Assembly (NCBI GenBank): GCA_902777835.1
Contig: CACYVC010000012.1
Location: 1 to 64,000, forward strand
DNA: 64,000 nt
Reading direction: 5' to 3'
Origin: an uncultured Bacteroidales bacterium
Lineage (GTDB): Bacteria; Bacteroidota; Bacteroidia; Bacteroidales; Muribaculaceae
The notes beneath the pieces are model-generated. The model made no database searches and had not been told where the DNA came from. It was given only the letters and a program-made list of their open reading frames with translations. The position numbers and the translations under genes are program-made. This document shows, one piece after another, positions 18,318-27,182 of this stretch (position 1 is its first letter; every line of letters starts with the position of its first letter).

Positions 18318-18884
18318 TTATCTTATTATCTTAAACGTTCCATCGCTATGTAGCATGATGATGTTTGATGCTGAGCGGGGATTGGTGTCGTCTTGGCGAT
18401 ATTTCACCACATAATCAACACTTTTCTTTATCTCATCGCTAATATCGGCAAAGGTTTTCGCACTGGGTTCTCCACTCACATTCGCCGAAGTAGAGACCAG
18501 TGGCTTGCCAAACTCAGCACACAATCGTTGCGAGAACTCCTCATGAGGGATGCGTATTCCCAACGAATCGTTCTCTCCAAGCAAATTAGAAGCTACATTG
18601 TAGGCTCCATCATAGATTATCGTCAAGGGTTTCACCGCCACGTCGAGTAACTCACGTGCCATTTCTGGCACACTCACTACATAGTGGTCGAGGTGCTCAA
18701 CATTGTCGAGCAACACAATCAGCGCCTTGCTGTCATCGCGCCGCTTGAGGTCATACACCTTTTTTACAGCAGCGACATTAGTAGCATCGCAACCTATCCC
18801 CCATATTGTGTCGGTAGGATATAATATCAGCCCGCCGCGATTCAACACCTCGATGCATGCTTGTATATCTACGTCAATAGTCAT
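18318..18884 (-). CDS. Threonylcarbamoyl-AMP synthase (Sua5/YrdC/TsaC family)
   Basis: A 188-residue YrdC-fold enzyme that makes threonylcarbamoyl-AMP from threonine, bicarbonate and ATP for the t6A37 tRNA modification. The N-terminal LYPTDTIWGIGCDAT and LKRRDDSKALIVLL contain the characteristic substrate-binding residues, and VSTSANVSGEP is the usual second motif. There is no Sua5 C-terminal domain, so it is the short TsaC-like form. It heads the minus-strand housekeeping run shared with the glycosylphosphotransferase, ClC and fmt. Confidence 0.92.
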   Translation of the reverse strand: MTIDVDIQACIEVLNRGGLILYPTDTIWGIGCDATNVAAVKKVYDLKRRDDSKALIVLLDNVEHLDHYVVSVPEMARELLDVAVKPLTIIYDGAYNVASNLLGENDSLGIRIPHEEFSQRLCAEFGKPLVSTSANVSGEPSAKTFADISDEIKKSVDYVVKYRQDDTNPRSASNIIMLHSDGTFKIIR

Positions 18885-19055
18885 TAGTCTAACTTCATTT
18901 CACAGGCACAGCTTAGCATGCCATTAAATAAATCAAATAACAAAGGTAATGCAATCTTTGCGATAAAAAAAGTAAAAAACACTTTTTTCGGTCTTTTTTT
19001 TCTCTAAAATTGTTAAAATACACTTTTTCTGAGCCACCTAGGTTAATATTTTCGT

Positions 19056-19063
19056 TAAGTTTG
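19056..19063 (+). promoter_or_regulatory. -7 box of the FMN-binding protein gene
   Basis: TAAGTTTG matches TAnnTTTG, 49 bases before the ATG. No clear TTTG at -33. Confidence 0.4.
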
Positions 19064-19111
19064 CAGTATAATTACTACACTAAATAGACAAAAAACAAAA
19101 CATATTCTATT

Positions 19112-19570
19112 ATGATAAAATTTAAATCTATTTTTTTAGCAGTGGCTTTTATTGCCGCAACAGTTTTTGCTCCTAACGCTCTAGCAAAAGGTAAAACCTC
19201 TAATCCTCAAGTTATTTACACAGGTGAGATCGCAAAGAAAGTGGTAGGATATAATGGTCCCACGCCAGTAAGCATCAGTATCACCAATGGACGTATCACC
19301 AACATCACCGCACTCGACAACAAGGAGACTCCTTCCTATTTCAACCGAGCTAAGGAAAAAGTTTTCAAGCAGTTCATTGGCAAGACCATCAACGAGGCCC
19401 TCAACCTTAATGCCGACTGCGCTACAGGAGCCACTTACTCGAGCGAAGCACTCATCAAGAACATCAAGATGGGGCTTCAGCAAGCAAAAAGCACCAGCAA
19501 CGACAGCAAAAGCAATAAGGGCAACAAGAAAAACAAAAAAGGCAAAGGCAAGCGCAGCATGACAAAATAA
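19112..19570 (+). CDS. Secreted FMN-binding domain protein, probably covalently flavinylated
   Basis: A 152-residue protein with a signal peptide (about 1-25, ending ALA). Residues 30-122 form an FMN-binding domain like those of RnfG/NqrC, ending in DCATGATYSSEALIKNIK. The flavinylation motif Dxx(S/T)GAT is complete: Asp102, Thr105-Gly-Ala, and Thr108 as the predicted FMN attachment site for ApbE. The last 30 residues are a Lys/Ser/Asn-rich basic tail. It likely acts in extracytoplasmic electron transfer. No ApbE or redox partner is next to it. It stands alone with its own promoter box and terminator. Confidence 0.82.
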   Translation: MIKFKSIFLAVAFIAATVFAPNALAKGKTSNPQVIYTGEIAKKVVGYNGPTPVSISITNGRITNITALDNKETPSYFNRAKEKVFKQFIGKTINEALNLNADCATGATYSSEALIKNIKMGLQQAKSTSNDSKSNKGNKKNKKGKGKRSMTK

Positions 19571-19596
19571 TGCGAAGCATCAAGCCACAAATTACA

Positions 19597-19635
19597 AGGA
19601 GCAAGCACCTCACTATGGTACTTGCTCTTTGTTTT
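19597..19635 (+). terminator. Terminator of the FMN-binding protein gene
   Basis: GAGCAAG (19599-19605) pairs with CTTGCTC (19621-19627), extended by ACC/GGT past one mismatch, and is followed by TTTGTTTT. Confidence 0.65.
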
Positions 19636-19661
19636 CAATTCCTAATTAGTCGCTGCATGTA

Positions 19662-19832
19662 TCAAAAGCAGTGAATAGCAATGTAGCTCAGAAAGACCAC
19701 GAAGAACATAATTCCAAACATGTTGAACGCTGTGTTCACATGGTGTAGCACGCTGGCAGATTTATTGCCGTCGAGCGTGCAGGTGCTAATGTTGTAAATA
19801 TTTTTCATAGCTGTATGAATTTTGTTTATCAT
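19662..19832 (-). CDS. Possible 56-residue membrane peptide
   Basis: An ATG at 19832 reads to a TGA at 19662 and gives a 56-residue peptide: a polar N-terminal half (MINKIHTAMKNIYN...) and one hydrophobic segment near the end (NMFGIMFFVVFLSYIAIHCF). An internal ATG at codon 9 is an alternative start. No homologue is recognised. The hydrophobic helix and its place in a 385-base gap otherwise without genes make it plausible, but chance cannot be ruled out. Confidence 0.35.
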   Translation of the reverse strand: MINKIHTAMKNIYNISTCTLDGNKSASVLHHVNTAFNMFGIMFFVVFLSYIAIHCF

Positions 19833-19930
19833 TGTTCACGATGCAAAATTACACACCACATGGGCAAAAATCGAGCACACCAAAAATAAACTAAGTTAAT
19901 CCATAGAAAAGGCAAACTGACTTCCCACCT

Positions 19931-19942
19931 ACTTAATTAAGT
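19931..19942. other. 12-bp perfect palindrome at the 3' edge of the RyR/TIR operon
   Basis: ACTTAATTAAGT lies 14 bases past the last stop codon of the operon. It could be a protein-binding site or a weak hairpin; no T-run follows, so it is not a standard terminator. Confidence 0.35.
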
Positions 19943-19955
19943 ATAATAAACAATC

Positions 19956-20249
19956 TTATAATTGATTCTTTGAAATCTTGAACCCCAACTTAATAATTAG
20001 TTTCAAAGTTTCTTGAGTGGTGATGCGATCATACCCCTTCTCTTCCTCGCTCAGGTCGTCATATGGTACTATGCATGGTGTTTCCTTTAGTTCATCATTG
20101 CGACTAACACCATAGCTCCAGCCATTATTAATGCGACTCTTACACCACACTTCATGAACATGACGAGATAGCAATTCAGATAATTCATCAAGTTCTTTAG
20201 GCAATGTAACATCGCTTGTATCAAGCGGTGATGGTACATAACTTTTCAT
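19956..20249 (-). CDS. Stand-alone RyR-domain protein
   Basis: A 97-residue protein that is almost wholly one RyR domain, the repeat named after eukaryotic ryanodine receptors. It matches end to end: YVPSPLDTSDVTLPKEL, then HEVW (His32, Trp35), RINNGWSYG (Gly43-Trp44, Tyr46-Gly47), IVPYDDLSEEEKGYDR (Pro62-Tyr63, Lys71, Asp74-Arg75) and TLKLIIKLGFKI. Bacterial RyR domains are thought to be ligand-binding modules, possibly for nucleotide-like signals. With no membrane segment it should be cytoplasmic. It is the last gene of the seven-gene operon, 14 bases after the large RyR-containing membrane protein. Function is inferred from this context. Confidence 0.88.
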   Translation of the reverse strand: MKSYVPSPLDTSDVTLPKELDELSELLSRHVHEVWCKSRINNGWSYGVSRNDELKETPCIVPYDDLSEEEKGYDRITTQETLKLIIKLGFKISKNQL

Positions 20250-20263
20250 TCTATTAATATCTT

Positions 20264-23044
20264 TTATTCTTTGTCACCAAAAAAAGTAAGTTTTAAAGTG
20301 GTCTCGATAACACCAAAGTTATTAACCTTATAATTGACAGACTCTTGGTCTAACTCTTGCCAAGGCCTAAGGGCATTGTGTTGCTTGCTAACCTCGTTGC
20401 AACAATGTTCATTATCGTTAACGACATAACCAAGCATCTCATGTGATGCAACCCATCGAATATGCTCTGTAATAGCTAAATTGAGCAACAACTTGTTTTC
20501 CTCGCTACTAAGTTCAGGGTAACTGATTTGTGACATGTTGCCTGTGAGTTTTGAGCGTAGCGCCTTGCCGTCTTTTACCACTAATATGCGACGAGCCAAA
20601 TCCTCTACTCTTGCCAAACTCTCGTTATCACACAACGCCTTACGCAATAATTCAACCTTTACACGAGCATGAACAGCATTAGAACGGTCTTGACCCTCCT
20701 TGCGTTGAAGTTCGGTGAACTTTGACCAAGATATACCACCTTCTTCACCTAGAATTTGAACTTTGCGAGCACTCCAAGCATCAAGATGAGAATATTCTGC
20801 ACTATTTCCATAACCTTGCAGCTCATTATAAGCATCGAGATAAATTCTCGCCTCATTGAGATACTGATTCTTCACAAAAAGATTATAAGTACAAATCATC
20901 TCGTTAGAACCGAAAATCTCTATCTTTTTATCCTGTTCATTACCATTTTCATTACTCACAAATTTATTATAACGGTTACCTAGTGCATCAATAAAGTCAT
21001 AACTATTCTTGTCATAACCACGCACGAAAATTTTGAAATTGTCAAGGCTTGGACGATAGCGGCGAACAAATCTCAACACCTCTATAGCAACCCTCATGTT
21101 GATGCGTGAATCACCCAATGCCACTACAACATAGTTCAATCTATCAACTATAGGCATAAGTGCTTTTTCATAGAAAGCTACAGACTTATAGTCACAATTA
21201 AAAAACTTAATAATAGTCGATGGGCAAACAGAATACACATCGGTATTGGTCACACAATTGGGAAGTATTGTCTCATGTCCATCAGCATCGACATTCACAC
21301 AAGGTACTGCAGGATGAGTTGCATGGAAGGCACCGATGTGACATTCCATCTCTTTATCAACAACATGACACACAAATTCACTGCGGAATGAATTATCAGC
21401 ACTTGACTTACTTGAAACAAAAGCACCATCTTCATAAAGAAACTTAAGGGCTTGCTGACCCGTCTCGCCAAATCCTATTACAAGACTTACAAACGGTGAG
21501 CTAACAGCACCAGGATTATCACTATTCAATGGCTCTACATTGACAAAACTCACAGGTTGATTCTTAATATCACGCCTCAAACCTTCTACCGCCAACAATG
21601 AATAATTGAGAACGTGCATCGCCATCTTTTTGTTGGCAACAGCATCTTTGAGTAGACGGCTTGTAGAATTATCGTCAACACTACAGTAGATATCTATAGA
21701 GAACTTATTATTTTTACCATCAACGGCATCCTTAAGAAGACTATCATGAGTGAGATTGATAGCGCCCAACACATTAGAATGCTGGTCCTCTGATAGGAAG
21801 AAAACAAATAGTTTGCCTTTCCCTCCTAACTTACCCAAGCCATGTGTGTCGTTAAGCATATCTTTGATAGTTCCTAACCCAAGACTTCCCCAAACGTCTA
21901 TCAACTTTGTAGAAATGTCTAGCGAAGAAATGTCGGCATTAGAAATAGCTAAAGCACGACGACTATCCTCTTTAGCCAGCACAAATGTCTTGCGACGATG
22001 AGTGAGTACGCTCATAATACTCTTCCAACCATCGGTATCATTCTTTTGGTCCTTCTCGCCTGCCAAGCTTGTCTCAACAAATACTATTTTTCCATTTTTA
22101 TCACCGTTTTCATTATCAAGAATACTTTTTGCCAACAACAGCGACGCATCATTAATGCCAAAGAACACATACAAATGATTTTCTCGCTCACTAACGACAA
22201 AATGCCTCAAGTGCAAGTAAGCCATAAGACGTGAAGTGACAAGCCCTATTACTGCCAGCACTGTGCATACCATAGCAACAAAACTGATCACTGATATAAG
22301 TCCCTTAACAACATCATAATTATTGATGATATTAGCATCAATCACAAAACTGTCCATGTGCATAGCAAACATTTGCAGGGCACATGCAGCAGGATGAAAA
22401 AGAGCCTCAGCCCCAACATGAGGGCCATGTACTGCTGAAACAGGAATAAAATATAATGTCCAACCTAAGCTCCATACCAACAGTACAACCTTAGCAAATA
22501 GCTTGGTGTAGAATTGACGAGAAATATTTTCCGATGACAATTCACAATTATTATTACTGTGTGACAAGAGCTTTTTCAACATGCGACAAACTATATCATA
22601 AGTCACCCAATAAAGCATTATTATCGATAATGCAACTGGAACAGTGAACCACCACCCCACCCGAGCGACTTTCATGCAACTGACTACAATCAAGAGCAAC
22701 ACCACTGCAAAAGCAATAACAACCTTCAAACCCATTTTTTGGCTACGATACCAAAACAGTATTTTGTATCCATAACGCCAGAATGTGAATACCAAAGCTA
22801 GCAACAATGCCACCACTAACCAGAACTGCCATTGACAAAGCATTAAATTCTCGCGCAAGAAACGCATCAAATCAATAGGTTGTGAGTGATCACTTGTCAC
22901 AGTTTCCACTTGATTAGCAGCAAGTTTAACCGAACTCCAAAGCATCGCCACGACAAGCACAAATAGGCTTATCGACATCTTCAAAAACTTAATCATTCGG
23001 TTTTTAATACTATTTCTCTCTCCCACGATAGTTCTTTTATTCAT
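20264..23044 (-). CDS. Large membrane protein with Rossmann/TrkA-N-like segments and C-terminal RyR domain
   Basis: A 926-residue protein. Residues 1-280 hold about seven hydrophobic segments, including a pair at about 70-150 and a long stretch at about 185-280. The cytoplasmic part shows two dinucleotide-fold-like starts, HLYVFFGINDASLLLAKSIL (about 287-306) and LVIGFGETGQQALKFL (about 520, GxGxxG), plus VVVALGDSRINMRVA, recalling the TrkA-N/RCK domains that gate K+ channels. The C-terminus is a RyR-type domain: EHIRW at 860-864, then GYVV and HNALRPWQEL at 889-898. No TVGYG-type filter is seen, so ion conduction is unproven. It overlaps the upstream gene by 8 bases and is followed by the small RyR gene. 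Likely a ligand-gated membrane effector or sensor, by inference. Confidence 0.75.
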   Translation of the reverse strand: MNKRTIVGERNSIKNRMIKFLKMSISLFVLVVAMLWSSVKLAANQVETVTSDHSQPIDLMRFLRENLMLCQWQFWLVVALLLALVFTFWRYGYKILFWYRSQKMGLKVVIAFAVVLLLIVVSCMKVARVGWWFTVPVALSIIMLYWVTYDIVCRMLKKLLSHSNNNCELSSENISRQFYTKLFAKVVLLVWSLGWTLYFIPVSAVHGPHVGAEALFHPAACALQMFAMHMDSFVIDANIINNYDVVKGLISVISFVAMVCTVLAVIGLVTSRLMAYLHLRHFVVSERENHLYVFFGINDASLLLAKSILDNENGDKNGKIVFVETSLAGEKDQKNDTDGWKSIMSVLTHRRKTFVLAKEDSRRALAISNADISSLDISTKLIDVWGSLGLGTIKDMLNDTHGLGKLGGKGKLFVFFLSEDQHSNVLGAINLTHDSLLKDAVDGKNNKFSIDIYCSVDDNSTSRLLKDAVANKKMAMHVLNYSLLAVEGLRRDIKNQPVSFVNVEPLNSDNPGAVSSPFVSLVIGFGETGQQALKFLYEDGAFVSSKSSADNSFRSEFVCHVVDKEMECHIGAFHATHPAVPCVNVDADGHETILPNCVTNTDVYSVCPSTIIKFFNCDYKSVAFYEKALMPIVDRLNYVVVALGDSRINMRVAIEVLRFVRRYRPSLDNFKIFVRGYDKNSYDFIDALGNRYNKFVSNENGNEQDKKIEIFGSNEMICTYNLFVKNQYLNEARIYLDAYNELQGYGNSAEYSHLDAWSARKVQILGEEGGISWSKFTELQRKEGQDRSNAVHARVKVELLRKALCDNESLARVEDLARRILVVKDGKALRSKLTGNMSQISYPELSSEENKLLLNLAITEHIRWVASHEMLGYVVNDNEHCCNEVSKQHNALRPWQELDQESVNYKVNNFGVIETTLKLTFFGDKE

Positions 23045-24656
23045 TTAACAAAAATTTGCTGGCAAGCACCGGAATGCATCGAGTGAGATGCTTGTCATAA
23101 TATTGAACATTTACGCCAGTAAGGTCAACGCGTAAGTCAGAATAACAACGCAGGTCGTAGTGCGCTCGCTTAAGCTCATCTTCCTTAAAGATTTCTTTCA
23201 GAGTACATGGATGTCCTCTTTTGTCACGAAGCTCCCACGTAGCAAGACGTGCTGGATCATCTTTTATCAACAAGAATTCTTCTATGTTTTTCTCCACCTT
23301 TATGAGTTCCTCATCTGAGCAAGGTCTAAAACCCATTATTAGTTCTTCTACACACCAACGATTATGTTCCACAGCAGCTAAATCATCTAATTCGGCCGAT
23401 GAGAACAGGTAGCAACGGTCAAAAAAATGGGTGGTCTCATGACCCACCGAACGCAATTTGGTGGGGATTGTCATCACATTATAAATGTTGGAAAAACGCT
23501 TAGCAAATGAGGGTAGGCTCTTCCACGCATCGTCAATCAAATGCTGATCGACATGGTCATTTCCCACGCCAATGATTCCCCAGTAAAAAGCATTAAGCAT
23601 TTTCCCCATACTAATCAATGGTATGGTTACATCATATCCAATATTGTTCATGCCAAATGCGTAAACATTGTTATATTTGCTTGATGCTTTTAACAACGAT
23701 AGTGACGAAAGATTAGAAACATGGGTGAGCACTGGGATTCCAGAATTGAAAATCACCTCAGGTAAGCCTAGCACATCTTTCACATTGCGGTCATCGCTCC
23801 CACTCGACATAGCAATTGTGAGAATCTCAGTCTCGCTTTGCGCCCACATCATGAGATTATCTTGAATAATATCATTATAAATATCGCTATCTATAAACTC
23901 CCACTCTACATCTACAAAGTCTTCACGTCTGCCATAATATTGTGGATAATGAACTGTGGAACTATTTGACTGCAAATTTATGACACTATAATAACTATTT
24001 GCAAAGAGGTGACGATAACGTGCCACAAACTCCCTATAGCATGACTCCAAGCCTGGTGATATTATGGTGATGTGAGTACGAAGAGGGGTGGAGCTTTTAC
24101 TATCATAATTGGGATAATGAGCAACCAAGGCGGCAAAAATAGCCAACAATTGTGATTGCGAAGTGAAGCCACTAAGCACTAAATGAACCGTTTTACCGCT
24201 CTGGCCAGTAATGGGCTCACGGTCGAGGGGTGGGAAGGTGAGCTTTGGCAACTCACCAGGAAGCTTGGCAAAAAGCAGGCGTGCCCATTGGCTCTCTAAA
24301 GTAAAAGGATAGACGTCCATCACCGTTATTACTGTATCGGGAAGATCCAACTGCTGTAGCATGCCAAGGGTGTGATTGCTCTGAAGCAACAGATGAACAA
24401 TAGGACGTTTACCACTATAAGGATCCATCTTTTGAGCAATTGTGTACAATATATTGAGCATGCGGTTGTCCTCCTTCACCTTGTCACAATCAACAGCACT
24501 AGTAAGCAACACAATCTCATCGCACTGTGAGACATCTTCACCTGAATATGCCTCAATATGTGTTACACAACAACACTTGCTGGCATATTGTTCCTCCAGG
24601 CTTGTTACCAACGGATGAGTGCCAATAATCAATATGATAGAGCCGCTTTCTGCCAT
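23037..24656 (-). CDS. Cytoplasmic protein with TrkA-N-like fold and divergent RyR-like C-terminus
   Basis: A 539-residue soluble protein without signal or membrane segments. The N-terminus (SIILIIGTHPLVTSLEEQY) and several alternating beta-alpha stretches (VHLVLSGFTSQSQLLAIFAA around 165) look Rossmann-like, as in the neighbouring 926-residue protein. Near the C-terminus EHNRW (430-434), followed by MGF and later HPCTLKEIF and a final acidic/aromatic stretch, matches the spacing of core RyR residues, though weakly. It overlaps the next gene by 8 bases, so the two products probably work together. It resembles a soluble version of its membrane neighbour. No function is recognised with certainty. 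Confidence 0.65.
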   Translation of the reverse strand: MAESGSIILIIGTHPLVTSLEEQYASKCCCVTHIEAYSGEDVSQCDEIVLLTSAVDCDKVKEDNRMLNILYTIAQKMDPYSGKRPIVHLLLQSNHTLGMLQQLDLPDTVITVMDVYPFTLESQWARLLFAKLPGELPKLTFPPLDREPITGQSGKTVHLVLSGFTSQSQLLAIFAALVAHYPNYDSKSSTPLRTHITIISPGLESCYREFVARYRHLFANSYYSVINLQSNSSTVHYPQYYGRREDFVDVEWEFIDSDIYNDIIQDNLMMWAQSETEILTIAMSSGSDDRNVKDVLGLPEVIFNSGIPVLTHVSNLSSLSLLKASSKYNNVYAFGMNNIGYDVTIPLISMGKMLNAFYWGIIGVGNDHVDQHLIDDAWKSLPSFAKRFSNIYNVMTIPTKLRSVGHETTHFFDRCYLFSSAELDDLAAVEHNRWCVEELIMGFRPCSDEELIKVEKNIEEFLLIKDDPARLATWELRDKRGHPCTLKEIFKEDELKRAHYDLRCYSDLRVDLTGVNVQYYDKHLTRCIPVLASKFLLNE

Positions 24657-24743
24657 CTCTTTAAATCATAATAATGCCCTTAATTTCACAAATTAATTGA
24701 ATAACAACAAACAAGAGAAATATCACAACAACAATTTTCAGGT

Positions 24744-26261
24744 TTACAATTTGCTCTTTTTCCAACTATTAAATTGTGAAGTCGAATAGGCTGTGGGGGT
24801 TTGTTGCTTGCGCAAGATAAGAAATGGAGCTTTATTGCTAACATTTTTTTCCAAATCCTCAGCCAACTTTCCATATGTAACGTCTCCTTTTGTCTCTTGA
24901 AGTTCTTTCAATAGATAATAGGTGAATAATCCATGACCTTCTTCTTGAAATCCTTGTGCCGTTTCATTTCCATGAGCAGCCGAGAAAACAATAAGGTTTC
25001 CTTTTGTAGGCCTACTGTCTTGAGCTTCAATCTCCACTGCACGCTCACCACCAAGGCCTTCATTATCTCTATTGACACCACTAAAACATGCATCAATAAA
25101 GATTGTCACAAGATTAAAGCCCATTTCTCCAATCTGCGTATAAAAATCATCAAGAGCAATGCCATGATAAGGCTTGGTTCCATACACATCGGTCGGCAAC
25201 AAATAAGCTTTGTTATTATTGTTAATGTCTGGAACACCATGACCAGCATAATAAACAATAAGATTCTTATCACTTTTATCTGAAATCTCTTTTTTCAACC
25301 AGTCATCAAACTCTAAGTCCAAAATCATGTGTTTTGTCGCATTTTCAGAGTAATGAACATTTTCAGCAGGTATGCCAAGGGTTGTTTTGCAATACTTGAT
25401 AAATGACAAAGCATCATTTTTCGCGAATGGCACATCAGGAACAAACCTGTAATTTTGATTCCCTATCACAAGAGCATAAGTATTGTTGCGAGTGTAAATC
25501 CCTTCAGGAACATATAAATCAACATCCGACTGTCTTTTCTGCGAATTATTTTCAATAATCGCACGCTTTTTAACAACAGCGACTGCATCTGGGCTAAGTC
25601 CAAATTCCGAACAATTATTCTCATTGACGTTATTTGGCAAACTGATGATATCTCTACTATACAACTTATTAATAATATGGTCGTTCTCGAGAACTTCGGT
25701 AGCAAACACATTATTTCCTAAAAACACATCACTACCCAATTCAATTGAACTGAGACTAGTGCATGAAGCAAATGCTTTCTCCTCTACTACAGCAAGATCG
25801 GGAATTTTCACTGTCTTTAAGCTTATGCAGTTGGCAAAGGCTATTGTCTCTATCTTATTAATAAAAACAGGAATGGATATTTGATAAAGCTTTGTGCAAT
25901 TATAAAAAGCCCCCCATCCAATTTCTGACATGTGAATGTCATTAAATTCAACAGAAATTAAATCATTACAATTGGCAAAAGCACATGAGCCAATGCGCAC
26001 TATTCCTCTGCCAATTATTACTTTTGTAATTTTTAACTTCTGCTTTACCCATGGAGCCTTCTTGTTATCCATGTCATAATCAGGCATGCGTGCGATTTGC
26101 ACCCTGCCAGTCATATTAAGTGTCAACGTTGTTCCCGAAAGAGACCACTCTATGTCACTACCACATTTCCCTGATTTAGATACCTCGGTATAACTTTGAG
26201 AAAACATCGACAGATTAATCACCAGGCAAAAGAGCACTGATAAAATTATCTTCTTATCCAT
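24744..26261 (-). CDS. Exported caspase-like (C14) protease with BspA-type leucine-rich repeats
   Basis: A 505-residue protein with a signal peptide (MDKKIILSVLFCLVINLSMFSQ). Residues 75-200 are BspA/LRR_5-type repeats (IGSCAFANCNDLISVEF, AFANCISLKTVKIP). Residues 262-480 form a caspase-like peptidase starting TYALVIGNQNY, with catalytic His341 in YYAGHG and Cys392 in IDACFSG, both complete. It should act outside the cytoplasm, in the periplasm or at the surface, cutting after basic or acidic residues (specificity unknown). It lies 12 bases after the beta-barrel gene and 87 bases before the next gene of the operon. It could be the executioner part of the system, by inference. Confidence 0.85.
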   Translation of the reverse strand: MDKKIILSVLFCLVINLSMFSQSYTEVSKSGKCGSDIEWSLSGTTLTLNMTGRVQIARMPDYDMDNKKAPWVKQKLKITKVIIGRGIVRIGSCAFANCNDLISVEFNDIHMSEIGWGAFYNCTKLYQISIPVFINKIETIAFANCISLKTVKIPDLAVVEEKAFASCTSLSSIELGSDVFLGNNVFATEVLENDHIINKLYSRDIISLPNNVNENNCSEFGLSPDAVAVVKKRAIIENNSQKRQSDVDLYVPEGIYTRNNTYALVIGNQNYRFVPDVPFAKNDALSFIKYCKTTLGIPAENVHYSENATKHMILDLEFDDWLKKEISDKSDKNLIVYYAGHGVPDINNNNKAYLLPTDVYGTKPYHGIALDDFYTQIGEMGFNLVTIFIDACFSGVNRDNEGLGGERAVEIEAQDSRPTKGNLIVFSAAHGNETAQGFQEEGHGLFTYYLLKELQETKGDVTYGKLAEDLEKNVSNKAPFLILRKQQTPTAYSTSQFNSWKKSKL

Positions 26262-26273
26262 AGTCTTATTGAT

Positions 26274-27149
26274 TTAGAATCTGAATTGAAGGTATATTCG
26301 AGTGGTTTTCTGCTTAAACTTTATCGTTCCATTATTGAAATCATTATTTATGTGCTTGTACTTCAAATTACTGTCATTACGTACATCAAAACCAATTCCG
26401 ACAAAATCCCAGGTCAAACTTCCACCAAAACTTGTAAATAGGCCATGACCAAAGGCTTTTTCTGTTGACGATGTGTTTTTGCGTCCTACCACGTCTTTAA
26501 TCATTGACAAACCAATACCATATCCAATATGGAAAAAGAGGTTTAAGCGTATCTTGCTACTAGCACTATTTCCAAGAGTTGTGAACGGATATAAAGTAAT
26601 TGATGGACCTAACGACATGCCATAATCAAATGTCATTTTTTTGTTGTGCCAAGGCATGTAACAACCGTTGTTGTCATAAACAACGAAATCGTCTGCAGGC
26701 AAAGTTTGATCTATATCTGATGTCGGCTTCTCTGATGGGTTCCAAACGGTAGCATTATAGCTATTATAATTAAAGTCAAGCCACGTATAATCAAGCCCCA
26801 AAAACAATACAGAGCCTATAGGTTGTTTGTTAAAATTAAAAGTTTTACCCATTTGAAGACCCAAGCCTAGGTCGCGCTTAAATTTATTAGAGATAGGACC
26901 ATTACATGAGGGGAGCTCATCTGATGACAACGTTGTGTTATTTAAACTAATATTCAAGTACTTGGTTTTGCCCCAGATATTAAGCAGATTAGCCACATTC
27001 TCATTGGCATTTCTGTCCTTTGTTTTCTTTTTGATGATATCAAGTGTTGTCTCATCATCGGCGACACCAGCACTAGCGACATCACTCTCAAAGGCACTCA
27101 TTGTCATTGCGCATGACATCATTAAAAAAATAAAAAGAATTTTTTTCAT
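26274..27149 (-). CDS. Outer-membrane beta-barrel protein of the TIR/caspase operon
   Basis: A 291-residue protein with a signal peptide (MKKILFIFLMMSCAMTMSA). From about residue 60 it alternates amphipathic strands with Gly/Asn/Asp turns and ends in YLQFRF, a terminal aromatic as in outer-membrane barrels. Strand count suggests 8-10 strands, similar to PorT/OmpA-like barrels. No family was recognised with confidence. Its place between the exported TPR protein and the exported caspase suggests it anchors or secretes them at the outer membrane. Confidence 0.68.
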   Translation of the reverse strand: MKKILFIFLMMSCAMTMSAFESDVASAGVADDETTLDIIKKKTKDRNANENVANLLNIWGKTKYLNISLNNTTLSSDELPSCNGPISNKFKRDLGLGLQMGKTFNFNKQPIGSVLFLGLDYTWLDFNYNSYNATVWNPSEKPTSDIDQTLPADDFVVYDNNGCYMPWHNKKMTFDYGMSLGPSITLYPFTTLGNSASSKIRLNLFFHIGYGIGLSMIKDVVGRKNTSSTEKAFGHGLFTSFGGSLTWDFVGIGFDVRNDSNLKYKHINNDFNNGTIKFKQKTTRIYLQFRF

Positions 27150-27182
27150 TGTAACAATTATTTGTATGTTAGTAAATGTTTT

